Source: Ursus arctos (taxonomy: Eukaryota; Chordata; Mammalia; Carnivora; Ursidae). From it: a DNA stretch of 64,000 bases. The translations under genes were made by a program, and so were the position numbers. This document shows, piece by piece, positions 42,501 to 59,048 of this stretch (its first letter is position 1; each line of letters opens with the position of its first letter). The notes under the pieces were generated by a model that saw nothing but the letters and a program-made list of their open reading frames with translations, searched no databases and was not told the origin of the DNA. The stretch spans positions 24,733,772 to 24,797,771 of the forward strand of contig NW_026622874.1 of NCBI RefSeq assembly GCF_023065955.2. Direction: 5' to 3'.

Positions 42501-44924
42501 GAAGTGTCTGCAGCAGTAGGTTTTGGTTCCAGGCTCTGTCAAACCAAATTCTAGAGCTGGAAAAAATCCCTGAAATCCACTTAACTGCATCCCCAGGAAG
42601 ATGTGCTTTGCATGAGATCACTCAGTGAGTGAGCCACAGTGCCACTGGTGAATCCGCCTGTAGTCACGTAGAACTGTCTAGAAGTTAGGCTGTGGTTCTC
42701 AGTTGCTGGTTGCTGGAAAAATCTCCTTCCTTAATATTTTTTAATGTGTCACAAACCTACGTTACACTACTATATGTCACAAGCAAAGACTTCTCATGAT
42801 TATTTTACTCAGTAAATGATCTCATACTCAAAATTACATTCATTTGCACAGTAATTGCCAAATTAATGGTGATTTGGGATTAAACCCAAGGCTTTATAAA
42901 TCTTAAATCCCTCATGTGACACCCTCTGAGTGTTCGGAAGGCAAAGATAGTATCTTCCCCTGAGTTATAACAGTGTCCTGTCATGCACGAGACTGGGCAC
43001 ATGGTAGATCAGCCAAACACACCTTTATCCACTCATATCACAGTACTGATGGAGTCCTTAATATACGCCAGGCACTCTTCTGGGTGTGGATATACCACTG
43101 TGAATAAAACAAATGAGGTCCCTCACTTCTTGAAACTTACCAAGTCTAGTAGGGAGGACAGACCTCAAGTAAACAAGCAAACAAATAAAAGTATAATTGC
43201 AAGCTACGTGCCATGGGAAAAATACAATCATTGGATTGAAACTTTCACCAAAACAACTACATAGGTCACCTTCCTTTCCCCAGGCTACATTCATCTTGAG
43301 GAAAAGCTTAGGGAGAATCTTCCATATCCCTAAAATGAGAGAACAGAGTAGGATCAATGGATGGGCAGGTGATTTAGGGTGACACACTCCAGGCTTTTAC
43401 CTGTTGCTTAGCCCAGGTCCTCAACTCTGAGACCTTTATGTCCAGTAGCATCTGAACGGGTTCTCAGAGGTTCATACTCACAGATGCCCATTTTAGGAAG
43501 GAAGGCCCCAAATTTCTTGCTCTTCCCACACACCTGGATAAAGGACAGAATTTGTTCTCTATAATTAATTTTGCCCCAGGATGCTACTAAAATATTCTGC
43601 TATGGAACAAAGAGCATCTCTGACCCATTGCTTGTATGATCTCTGTGTCCCTTGTTTTGGAAAATGGGGTTCCTTAATAGCACACTCTGATCTCAACAGC
43701 TGATTGTAGCTGCCAATGTACAGTGGAGGTGGGGGGACATTTGTCCCACGCTGACTCCCACAAAGTTGAGCCAGGGATAATAATAAGACAGCGGCCCAAA
43801 GCAAAATAAAGATTAGTCATTGCTCTGCACATTTTTCAAACAGGTCCCTCATAGCAGAGGAGCCACTGAAAAGCTATGATTTTGAGTGGCTGCAGAAAAG
43901 CACGCTTGCTTTTCAGTTTTGTTAACATATGTTCAGCATGGATTTGAAAATTGCCATTTGAAATGAAAGGAACACTAGATAACAAAACCACGGAGTTCAG
44001 AAAAGTCTCGACAACTTAGCCCCAATATTAATTTAATATTAATTAAAATATATATCATAATTTACACCTGTGCTAGGCCAAACTACCTTTCCCAAATCCA
44101 TGCATAGGAGAGTTATTTAAGCCATTATCAAAGTCAACGAGATTGCAAGGGAAACATATTATCAAACCAAGAGGACAAACTCTTCAAGCACTTTCACGGA
44201 GGCATATTATTTTTGAAATAATTCATATGCTTTTTACGAATCATTTAAATATAATCATTTGATAACGCTTTGTTGGTCTTTGCTACTCTATGTATAATCA
44301 GAATTTTTTTACACTACTTAGCTAATGAGTGAAACTTATCAGGTTTAAAAATTGACTCTAATGTTAAAATTTGAGGATAATTTCACGTGCTAGGATATAC
44401 TGGTCCCCGTTTAATTGGGACTCAACTGGGCCACCCATTTTCCCATTTATTTCCTACTTATTTCTTATTCAGTAAGGTCCTGTTACCCTCCAGGAAAAGA
44501 AAAAAAAGCCACATTTCTCTTATGTCTCATCAGTAAAAGATGAGACTTTTCCAGCTCAATTGTCAAGCTGCCCTCCAGATATTTCATGTATAATCACTCA
44601 TCATTCACAGTAATCTCACTCTTCAGCTTCTAGGTCCTCCCTTTCTCAAAGGACATGCTCTCACATTGATTTCCACAAGGAACCAGCTCTTTCCATGGTG
44701 GGCAGAGCAGGGACATCAGGTTCTGAAGAACTCTTCCTCCTCTAAGTGGAATGGCCTTCTGCCCTCCCCCGTGAGCCCCAGAGAGAACAGCACAGGGATC
44801 TGAAGGAATCTCTTACATTAGAAGGATGGACAGGCTTGCTGGAGTGTAAGGTGGGGACAGGAGGTCACACTGTGAGGAGCCTTGAGCCTTGCTAAAATGT
44901 CGGAACCATTACTGCGGAGGCAAT

Positions 44925-45150
44925 AATAACTTTAATAAGCACTTGCTAAGGGTTTGGCACTATACTGAACACTGAATATATTTTACCTTATTTAATTCTC
45001 ACAAGACCAAAATATAGTTATTTTTAATTTCCACTTATACGTGAGGAAATAGAAGTTCAGAGAGTTAAGACAGCTAATAATTCATAATGCTGGGATTCAG
45101 ACCTAAGTCAGGCTCTGAAATCTATGTCCTTATTTATGATATTACAGTGC
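44925..45150 (+). mobile_element. MIR-like SINE fragment
   Basis: 'TTATTTAATTCTCACAAGAC', 'ACGTGAGGAAATAGAAGTTC' and 'TGCTGGGATTCAGACCTAAG' appear in the MIR order, with AT-rich divergence. Confidence 0.55.
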
Positions 45151-47480
45151 CTTTTCAGATGTGAATCACAGGAAGGTTTTAACCAAAGAAGGGACAGCAA
45201 AAGAAACCAGTAGTTCCTGAGCTCAAATATTGAGCTATCTATCCTCTTAGCCTTAATCAGCCTAGGGTCTGTGGGTGTTCATGGAAAGAAAAAGGTACAG
45301 ATGGAACAGATGGACAAGGTCAGGGATGCCCTTCTCCACCTGGTCCATTGGTCTTGTCTGACTCCAAGCAGAGACAGATGGATCTGAGGGCTGAGGAGAG
45401 ATCCATACCAAGCCACCAAGTTGAGTTTACAGGGGTTAATGGCTTGCACCAAACTACAACAACAGAGGTAGAAGAGAGTTTAATGTAATAGGGAAAGCCC
45501 CTAAACTTGAAATAAAAAATACCAGCTGTTAAAGAACTAGTTTTGCTACTAGTCAAATGAGTCAAAACAGTTAGTCTCAAGCAATCCACTTCTCAACTAT
45601 AAAACAGGGCTGTTGAGTGACGAATGAAATAAATAATGTGAAAGCACTTTAAAAGTTCTAAAGACCAGTGGAAATGCTGTACTTGTCTTGTCTAGGTCCT
45701 GTTGGTTAGGCTAGTTCATGTATTTGTGTATTTTTCTTCCTCACCCCTACCTCAGCATTGCTTGGGGTCTCCCATGAGCCCTAAATCCTTTGCAACTCTG
45801 CCAACTTCCTTTGCTTTGTGACCAGGGCACTAATTCTATAATAACTGGTTAGTGTATAATCCTTTCCTTCCCACAAATGCACCTCAATGAGCTCCCAATA
45901 CAGTCATTATTGCCTTTGAAAACGTTCTCCTTCGCAAAACACAGCACCATACTCTACCCAAAAGGTCCAAGCACTGAGAAGCAGCAAGAGACAGCAAAGC
46001 ACTTTACTATCTCCTAGCAGTTTTGTTATTCAGGCTGGGGAACAGTGACCTGATCTGTCTTGCTTCCTAGTCTTCATATTCTAAACATACCCAAGACCCC
46101 TCATCTGCTGATCTTTCCCAGAAGGCCTTGGCACTGGCTAAAGTTCAGCCAATACGCTCCCCCAGCAGGAGACTAATTCATAATGCTAGGTTGTAGCTCT
46201 GTGAGTGTGGATTAGGCAGATGGCTTGCAGGTCACATGATCTGAGCTGATCCTTCCCTAGTCCCATCACAAAATCTGCTCTGAGTTACTCTAAAACTTAC
46301 TTTTAAATTTGGAGGGCATGGTGATGGATTTCTACTAATGCTGCAGGACTGAGCTCTTCCTACATCTGTGAAGGCTTGCCGCATGTGCAGGGTGTGTCTT
46401 ACATCTGAAGCTGGTTAGCCAAATTACTGGCTACCATGTGAACGGGGCCGTGTTCCCTGACTGGACTGTTTCATTTTGTTTGTTTATGTGGCCACAGGCT
46501 GAGATCCCATTTATAATCAACCATCTCCCAAATCTGTGCTTGTTAATAAAGGGAACTGCTTGGGCATTCACACCCATTGCCTCCATATGATAAAGGTCTC
46601 CAAATGCACATTTTCCAGCAGCACCAATGCCGCAGATCACAGACAATGCATTTTCCAGCATTCATCAAAAAACATGCAGGCTGGGGCTTAATGCCAAGAG
46701 CAGGTAGACTGAGAACTTATCTCTTTCTTTCAGGCACCCCCTCCATGTGGCTCCCACTCTATCCCTCCTAATTCATCCCAAAACCCATTTTCAAGGCAGC
46801 TCGGTACAATACAGCATTAGGCACCCCAAGAGTCCCTGGCCGTTAATCATCTTTAGTGTCCCTGCCTGGGCACAAAGTCAGGGAAAGTCACTCTTGAGGT
46901 GACTCTTCAAGCTGGAGTCTTGAGAAACAACATCTTTCTATCTGCTCACTGCTGGAAATTTCCAATTCCAGCTCGGCCAGCATCCTAAATCCACAGTTAA
47001 TTGGCTACCTGACGGCTAAATTTAATTTTAATCCTTCATTCTCTTCCACAGAACAGTGGAACTGGATGACCTGTCTGGCTCAGTGGTAAATGGGTCTTCT
47101 TTGCATGAAGCAGGACTTTGTCCACTTTTTTTTTTTTCCCCTCCAGGATTAATGTGTTCCTTTGGGAGATGCCCTTTCAGTTCTAGAAGAATAGGGGTTG
47201 TCAAGAAAGAAGTTCCACAGCAAAGCGTGAGATTTGAGGGGGACTGTCTCAGAGGCAGGGAGTGAAGAAGAGGAAGGAGTCAGGTATAGCGTGAAATGTC
47301 TGTTCTATGGTTACTGGGCTCTGCTGAGGCTAAGTACATACTAGCATTTCCGCTCCTTTCTTAGAGCACATATTCACGCCTTTACAAACATAAAACCAGA
47401 ACCAGGGTACCATATTCTGTGGCTCCTTAGGGCCCTTCTAAATCTAAAATTGTCTCTATCTGTGTATTTCACTGAATGAA

Positions 47481-47516
47481 TTCAGAACCAGCTTGGCCAC
47501 TGCAGCTGGTTCTGAA
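47481..47516. repeat. perfect 13-bp inverted repeat (hairpin, 10-nt loop)
   Basis: TTCAGAACCAGCT at 47481-47493 is the exact reverse complement of AGCTGGTTCTGAA at 47504-47516, separated by TGGCCACTGC. It is not part of any recognised transposon. Function unknown. Confidence 0.95.
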
Positions 47517-50115
47517 ATGCACTCAAAAGACCTTATCCATCTGAAAGACGAGGGCAGCATGTCAAGTGTCAGAAAAGCAGCATACTTCAATGAAAAGAAT
47601 GTCATAAAAGCTAATGTGGGAATTCTGGTTCCTTCTGGCATCAAGAGGGAGATTGACTCATGCTTTTCCTTTCTGGCGAAGCACTGAATAATTAAAGGCC
47701 AAGTGCGACTGTGATCCAGATCCCCCGCGTGCCAGGGAGTCCTGACCTTACCTCTTGCCCCACTAGGATGGCAAACAGCAAGGGAAAGCTTTGGCCTCAG
47801 CTGCCAGAGAGCCTGCGTGACTCTGACTGATGCTCAGGCCCCTGATAGGGGAGGAGGTAGGAGAAGAACTGCTAGTTCTTTTTCTTTGAAATTGTTTGTG
47901 TTGACAAGTCATTACACGCTGTGAGTTTACTAGTTAGAATCCAATCCAGGAAAGCTCACCTGGTGACTTGACTTGAGCTAGTCAAGTAACACGCTGTAGA
48001 ACAAAGGGAATGAAGAGGATGAGGGGCTTGGCTTGTAGCGCAGGATCTCACACACAAACATACGTCCCCGTGCTCTCCTGCCTTTCCTCCTGAGACGCTG
48101 TCCCCGCCCAGCTGCCCGTCCAAATCCCTTCACTAGACTATTTCAGATGCGAAACCTGAGGGCCAGATGGCATCACTATCACTGAGCACGATCCCATAAA
48201 GCTCATGAACTCAACCTGACATAGGAGCCACGTGACTTCCCAATGAGGCAGCTGACTCCAGCAGGATGCCCCAAAGTGAGGGAATGTGCCTCATGTGCAG
48301 ATACCCAGAAATGCCAAGGCTGGAACCATCTTTGTTGTCCCACCCAGGAGGCTGGGAGGCAGACACGATGGTGAGAGGGTGTGAGGAAACTGGGAAAAGC
48401 AGTTGCTGGCCCTTCAGTGTAAAATAATTATCAAACAGAAGAATCCTTCTTTTTCAGCTAGAAAAAGATAAAAGAGAAAGGTTTCACAGATCCAGTCACT
48501 CACCAGACTTTTCTTGAAACCTCAAGGAGGAAAAGGCACAGTCAGGACATTTATAGTTGGCAAACACTCTGTCTCCATATGGCCCAGAAAGTGGGGTGTT
48601 GTGAGGGCAGCGGAACGAGGGAGAAACATACCCAACCTCTGCCAAAACTCTGCCCATCTCTCTACACAGGTATCTGGCTGAGGCAGGAGACCTGAGTGTT
48701 CTTATAAATGCTTTATAATGTAAAAGTGTGCCGGGAGGAACAGGAAAGGTGCCATGGAGTATCTTTCCGTTGATTTTCTCATCTCCCAGGATGCCCACAC
48801 TTAGAAAAGAAATCCCCTTTCCCTTCTCCTCAAAAGTCAATAATAGAAGTTCCCAAACAGAATTTGTCAGGTTTACATTATAAACAATCCCCTCACTTGA
48901 GGTACGCAGCTATAGAGGAGAGAGAGCTCTCTTCAGCCACTACGTAAACAACATATATGCTTATAGAAAACATACATGATGGCAGGTGCAGACCTCTGCA
49001 GAAGGGCTCAGGGGACCACGCAGCTTCCTTTGAGAATTCAGCTACAGGCCATTTCCTCCCCTTGGTTAGGGGTATTACTCTTGGGGCTTGGGCTAGGTTC
49101 TGAGAAGATCCTGGCTGGTCTCAGTGAAAGGGATGCCAAGTCACCTCTGACTTCTGAGGCATCACGTGAAGGTGTTACCACAGCAATCATCGTCCGCTCT
49201 CCTCCGCAGCAGCCTCTCCTCAGGAGGAGGAGAGCAAGATAGGGCAGGGGGAAGGTCATGTGAATGGTGGACATTCCCAGAGGCAAATTTATGGATTATA
49301 ATGATGAAAGCTGTAACTGCAAGGAGGGAGGTCCTTGAAAAGCCTGCAGAAAACCCCACATTTGGCTTCCTGTTGGCTTGAGGCTCCTACCATGGCCCAG
49401 CAGTGCAACACAGGCTTCCTTCTGCTGTGTGCCCCAGGCCAGGCCCTCACTCTGCTGGCAGGTGGGACCCGGCCAACCCTACCAAAATGATGGGAGAGCT
49501 GAATTCTCTGGTGCCCTTAATGAGGAAGGGGAGAGAAGAGAGTTAGGAAGCGTGGTGCATGAGCAAGAGAAAGCATTACCTGGACCTCAGCAATATGACG
49601 AAGGCCAGAGGAGAGGGCTGTGAGCCTGGTCCATGAGCAGGAGAAAGGGGAGAGGAAATGTGCATGGCCAGCTTGGAAGGATGGTAACAGAAGACAGTGG
49701 ATGGAGAAGGGTGAGCAAGTACCATTTACATTTCCAGGGAAATTAAGTAAAAGTTCAGGAAGTGACATCACTAAAAGCAAGTGATGGATCATAACTCTCA
49801 ATCCATCACGTAAGTGTGGACCCCAGAACCAGGGGATTCTTGGGGTTCCCTGCACTGTACCTGGTCTGAGGACCCACAGAGAGGCTTCGGTTCTGGGGCT
49901 GTTAAGGCTTCCCCTGCCACCAGCACCAAAGCCACCACCGCCATGTTTTCAAAGGGCACAAAAAAAGAACAAGACAGATGACAACCCTCCAGCCCACTGT
50001 CATCACTCTGAATCTGAGGAGACACGACTGGACCGTGGACACGAGGCAGGGATGCAGAGGTTTCCTCTAAAACTCACCCCCTCCCCATGGGCACCTACAC
50101 ACCTGCCTGGTTACC

Positions 50116-50183
50116 AGGGTGTGTGTCAGTGTGCGTGTGTGCATGTGCATGTGCGTGCATGTGTGTGTGCACGTGTGTGTATG
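50116..50183 (+). repeat. degenerate GT/GC-AT simple repeat
   Basis: Alternating purine-pyrimidine tract built from GTGTGT, GTGCAT and GTGCGT units; CA-rich in the transcript. Confidence 0.9.
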
Positions 50184-50327
50184 TAAAACAACCAAGTCCT
50201 GGAAACCAGCCTGTGTTCATCTTCAACTATTTGCACACATTATATATCAATACATACTTGGCTCCAGTATCTGGACTTCAGGATGCGATGAGAAAATGGG
50301 AGGATAAGGAAGGGAATTAACATCTAA

Positions 50328-50401
50328 TAAATCACTGAACATTATATCAAAGCTAATGATGTACTATATGTTGGCAAATTGAATTTAAATTAAAAAAAAA
50401 T
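50328..50401 (+). mobile_element. carnivore L1 3' end fragment
   Basis: 'CTAATAAATCACTGAACATT', 'TCAAAGCTAATGATGTACTA' and 'GGCAAATTGAATTTAAATTA' followed by an A run is the carnivore L1 3' terminus. The copy is severely 5' truncated. Confidence 0.8.
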
Positions 50402-50404
50402 ATA

Positions 50405-50570
50405 CTGATCATTCACATTGTGCCACGCCCTATGTGCTAAGCACTCCACACACGTTGTTTTGACTCCATTTCAGAGATGAGAAACTGCGGTTAGGAGGGT
50501 TACGATCTTGCTATGTTGCTCTAGGACATGATGCAGGTAAGTAGAAGGGCTGGGATTCAAAGCAGGGCCT
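50405..50570 (+). mobile_element. MIR-like SINE fragment
   Basis: 'CATTTCAGAGATGAGAAACT' and 'AAGTAGAAGGGCTGGGATTC' resemble the MIR core and 3' part. Confidence 0.55.
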
Positions 50571-51815
50571 GCCTGAGTCCATAGCCCACACCTGCCTCCC
50601 ACTCTGCCCTGCCACCCCAGTGAGCTCTGATCTCCCTAAAGATGGGGAGGATTCTCTCCCATATACTTCTCCCTCCTTGACTTTTGTTTCCTCAAAGAGA
50701 GACAAACTACTTTACTGAGATCAAAATAAGAAAGAACAATATGGTGAATAATATATGCAAATGAATTGATAACATGAGAAGGGAACTTGACCTTTTAAAA
50801 ATTCAAGGGTGATTATTTATCCCTAACAAAGTAAGTAGGCCTCCTTAGGAAAAAGACTTCAATGATTTTTTTTTCTAAGAAGGAGGAAGAGGAGCTGGGA
50901 GTCCCCTTGGTAGAGCCAGAGTTGCCTTGATTTTTATCTTGAGGTGAGAATTTACACGAGGTCCAGATGCTTTGGAAAACACCATGCTTTTGTGAAATTT
51001 CCTTGGAAATAGCTCAGTCATGTCTAATAGGAGGTCTTGTGAGAGACACAGGTGATTCCGTGTGAGTCTAATGGGGGGCGGTTTAATACACTGGTGCACA
51101 TGGGGGACAAGGCACACTGACATTGTCCTGCCAGTCCAGCTCAGGGCTACCAACCACATTCAGCCTGGCTCTCCTTTGGAGGGTCCCCCGTGGCTGGGAC
51201 AGCAGTGCAAATAGCCCACTTCTAGGTTCTGGAAGATCTTAAGTTCTTAGCACAGCTGGGGACATTTCATCTCTTCTCCTATAGAGAGCTCCCCATCCTC
51301 AGGCACTTGGGGAATGTTCCTTCTTAACTCTCACTCCACCTCTTTCTTGGCCAGGATGGACAGAAGTGGAAGCTGATGGTGTTTAAGGAGAAGAGGGGGA
51401 TGGATGAGCCCTTTCTGACCACTTGGACCTGGGAAGGTCCAACCTCTGCAGGTGCTCTGTCCCTTCCCTTTTGCAGTTGCTACCACTGACAGCAACTCCC
51501 AGATGCTTCCCTTCTGCCTTATCACAGTGTAGCCAGACTCGCTTAAAGACTCAGCCCTCTCTTGTACTTGGAGAGGCTAGAGAGAAGTCTTCTGTGCCAC
51601 CTGGAAAAGGGGGAAACTCTCTGGCAGTGCACAAGGTACAGACAGGGCCCAAAAGGTTGTCATTCATCTTCTGGGCACTCTACACAAGCTTAGGGAAAAG
51701 GCCCTGACCATGTGTATTTCCTAGCTATACCCTGGAGGGCCAAGAGAGCCCCTTCCTTGGCTGGATGACAGAGGAAATACCAGCATGTGGTTGAAAACCT
51801 GCTACAGCTGGATCA

Positions 51816-51845
51816 ACGTTTGGGAAAAAAAAATTTCCCAAACGT
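51816..51845. repeat. perfect 12-bp inverted repeat (hairpin, A6 loop)
   Basis: ACGTTTGGGAAA at 51816-51827 is the exact reverse complement of TTTCCCAAACGT at 51834-51845, separated by six A. No transposon context is visible. Confidence 0.95.
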
Positions 51846-52448
51846 AATGAGCCTGGTTTAGTCACCTGAATGTCTTCCTCAGTGAGTTACCAAGGAAGTT
51901 GTGAAAGTCTTATATTCTGGAGCTAAACATACTAACATGGTTCTTATGTCTGTGACATATCTCTGAGGTACCCCTGCTCATGAGCAGAGAATCTCCTCAT
52001 ACCCTAGAGTCTGTGATCCTCAACTTTGTTCTACCCTCTGCATTCTTCTTCCAAGCTGACTCTTTGTTGACATATCCAAGAAAGGAAAGGGTACACGAGC
52101 TGTCCCCTGGGTCCCTTCCTGAGCCCACGGAGGCACTGCCCACATGGTGAGCACCTGCCCATGCTTAGTTATCTCCAAGAAAGGAACTCCAGGGCCTCTG
52201 ACTTCTTCGCAGGGACTCCCACGGCTCCTCCGTCACCAGTGCTGCCAAGTGGGGCAGTGAGCTGAAGCTATAAGGCTCCCAGGAGCACCACAGAGGGCAA
52301 GTGGGAAGCAGATTTCCAGGGCAGCTTTCTTTGGCACCACTCTGAGTGAACTGCCTCTCACGCTGGCCTTGGAGAAGGCCTCAAATTACTCAGAGTCTCA
52401 AGAAGAAGGGACAAAAGGAAACTGAACAAGAAGAAAGAGTTACACTTA

Positions 52449-53308
<860 letters not shown>

Positions 53309-53368
53309 CTTTATAACCATCTCAAAGGTGAACACGCCAGTGAAAACATAGTCAAAATACCTCAGGAC
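53309..53368 (-). CDS. CACNA1E: CACNA1E exon 24, IIIS2
   Basis: This 60-nt exon encodes 20 residues, VLRYFDYVFTGVFTFEMVIK, which form the repeat III S2 segment with the acidic counter-charge residue in TFEMVIK. Both ends are phase 0. The acceptor is GTCTTACAG and the donor AAG|GTAAAA. The exon was not visible as a separate long open frame because of its size. Confidence 0.97.
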
Positions 53369-57649
<4,281 letters not shown>

Positions 57650-57963
57650 TGTGAACCACAGTTGAGTCCACCAAGGGGCCCACGTCGGGGATGGCGACGG
57701 TGATGCTGGTGCTGTCGGTGGTGGCCTTGTCTGTGTTGGCCGTGGTGCAGGAGAGGTCAGGCTCACTCTGGCTGATGGCCCTGCCCATGTCCAACTGCAC
57801 GTCGCCCAGCAGGGCCTGCTCACTGCTGCCCTCCGCCTCCTGCTCCGTCAGTGCCATATCCTTCCCCACTTCCAGCTCTGGCTGGGCCAGGACCAGGGGC
57901 GTGCTGGCCTCATCAAGGGCTCCTGCCAGCCCGGAGCCTCTGGGCACCATCAGACTGTTGGTC
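57650..57963 (-). CDS. CACNA1E: CACNA1E exon 21, II-III loop
   Basis: This 314-nt exon encodes 104 residues of the cytoplasmic II-III loop, starting [20 protein letters not shown] and including [20 protein letters not shown] and [10 protein letters not shown]. It is acidic and Ser/Thr-rich with no folded domain visible. The acceptor is TCCCTTCAG and the donor CACA|GTGAGA. It starts with one base of a split Arg and ends with one base of a split Ile. This loop replaces the strong synprint region of CACNA1A and CACNA1B and is Cav2.3-specific in sequence. Confidence 0.96.
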
Positions 57964-58394
57964 CTGAAGGGACAGAGGAGGAGACAGCTACTGCTCAGAT
58001 CGGAAGAAGCTGTTCTCAAGTGGCGGGTGAGCCAGGCAAGAGGGAAAGGTGAGGGAAGCCCGAAGAGCCTTGCTGGAGAGCGTGGCATTGCTGCCTCCCA
58101 CCCCTACCCACCCAGGCAGAGGGGGAGATAAGACCCCCAGGCAGTGTCCATGCCTTATTCCTATCCATCCGCCCATGACCCGCTCCCAATAGGAGATGGC
58201 CTAGAAGAACAGACCCTGGTTTTCAAGGGGATATAGTCCATCACCTATCATATTCACGTGTATCTTATAAAGGGTGCGTTAGCATCGTCTCCATTTTATA
58301 AAAGGGAAAACCGAGGGTCAGATAGGACTGTATTGAAGAATCCTTCACACCAGCAGGGCTAGATGCGTCCAGGGCACTCCTGTGACTAACTTAC
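57964..58394 (-). other. CACNA1E: intron 20
   Basis: A 0.43-kb intron with nothing recognisable. Confidence 0.75.
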
Positions 58395-59048
58395 CTCCTT
58401 AAGTCTTGGCCTCTCTGTTCTTCCTGGATTGTGGGCTCCTTGCCCGCATGGCTGCCCCTGGGCTCGCGGTCCTTCTCCCCCTCGGTGGGTACCCCCTCAT
58501 CCAGACTCCGCTCCTGGCTGGCAGACCTGCTCCGGGAGGTGGAGGAGAGCTCCTTGCTTTCTGTCCTGACACGACGGTGCCGGCTGCGCCGCTGGCTCTG
58601 CCTGTGCCTGGCGCGGTCCTCGAAGGTCACCACGGTCTCCCCTCCCCCAGCCTCCTGCTGGGTCGGATCACAGTTGCCATGACAGGGCCTGGCCAGCCAC
58701 GGTGGCTCCCGTTTGCCCAGGGACAAGGGGCTCCTCTGGTTGTCTAGGGCACTCGACAGGTCCCCTCCATCCCCCTTGAGGGACCCCCCACGGCTGATGC
58801 GTTCCTCCTCACACTTCTCCAGGCCCAGGCCCAAGCCCAGGCCCTCGATGGGCCTGGGTCTCCGGTAGAGGCTGGGGTGGGCATTGAGTGGGTTGAGGGG
58901 GCTCAGCGGGTTGAGGGGGTTGAGGGGGTTCATTGGTGGGGCCTCCTCTTTATTGAGGGCCTCCTGGCTGGACATCTGCATGTGCCTTCTCAGCTGGCTG
59001 GTGCGCTGCTCCCACACCGACATGTGGTGCCGGCGCCTCCGTTCCCTC
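58395..59048 (-). CDS. CACNA1E: CACNA1E exon 20, large II-III loop exon
   Basis: This 654-nt exon encodes 217 residues: an Arg-rich start ([19 protein letters not shown]), an NPL repeat ([20 protein letters not shown]), [40 protein letters not shown] and an RS-rich basic stretch ([33 protein letters not shown]). It is wholly cytoplasmic. The acceptor is TTTGGCAG and the donor AG|GTAAGT. The first 19 residues are a near copy of exon 19. It is GC-rich and contains a 9-base coding tandem repeat. The open frame extends upstream of the acceptor, but the splice site and family comparison set the boundary. Confidence 0.97.
58875..58931 (-). repeat. CACNA1E: coding minisatellite (9-bp units, Asn-Pro-Leu)
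   Basis: Five units of AAC-CCC-CTC type encode [15 protein letters not shown] within exon 20. Codons vary at third positions, so it is an old, partly diverged array, but the number of units could still vary between individuals or species. Confidence 0.85.

Noticed and set aside
43565..43804. 79-codon minus-strand frame starting with a signal-peptide-like MLWAAVLLLSLAQLCGS
   Set aside because: It lies inside intron 25, has no family match that I know, no splice context and no neighbours to suggest a gene; probably chance.
49195..49240. GCTCTCCTCC / GGAGGAGAGC inverted repeat
   Set aside because: The arms are low-complexity CT/GA sequence in which such pairing arises easily; less convincing than the two perfect hairpins reported.
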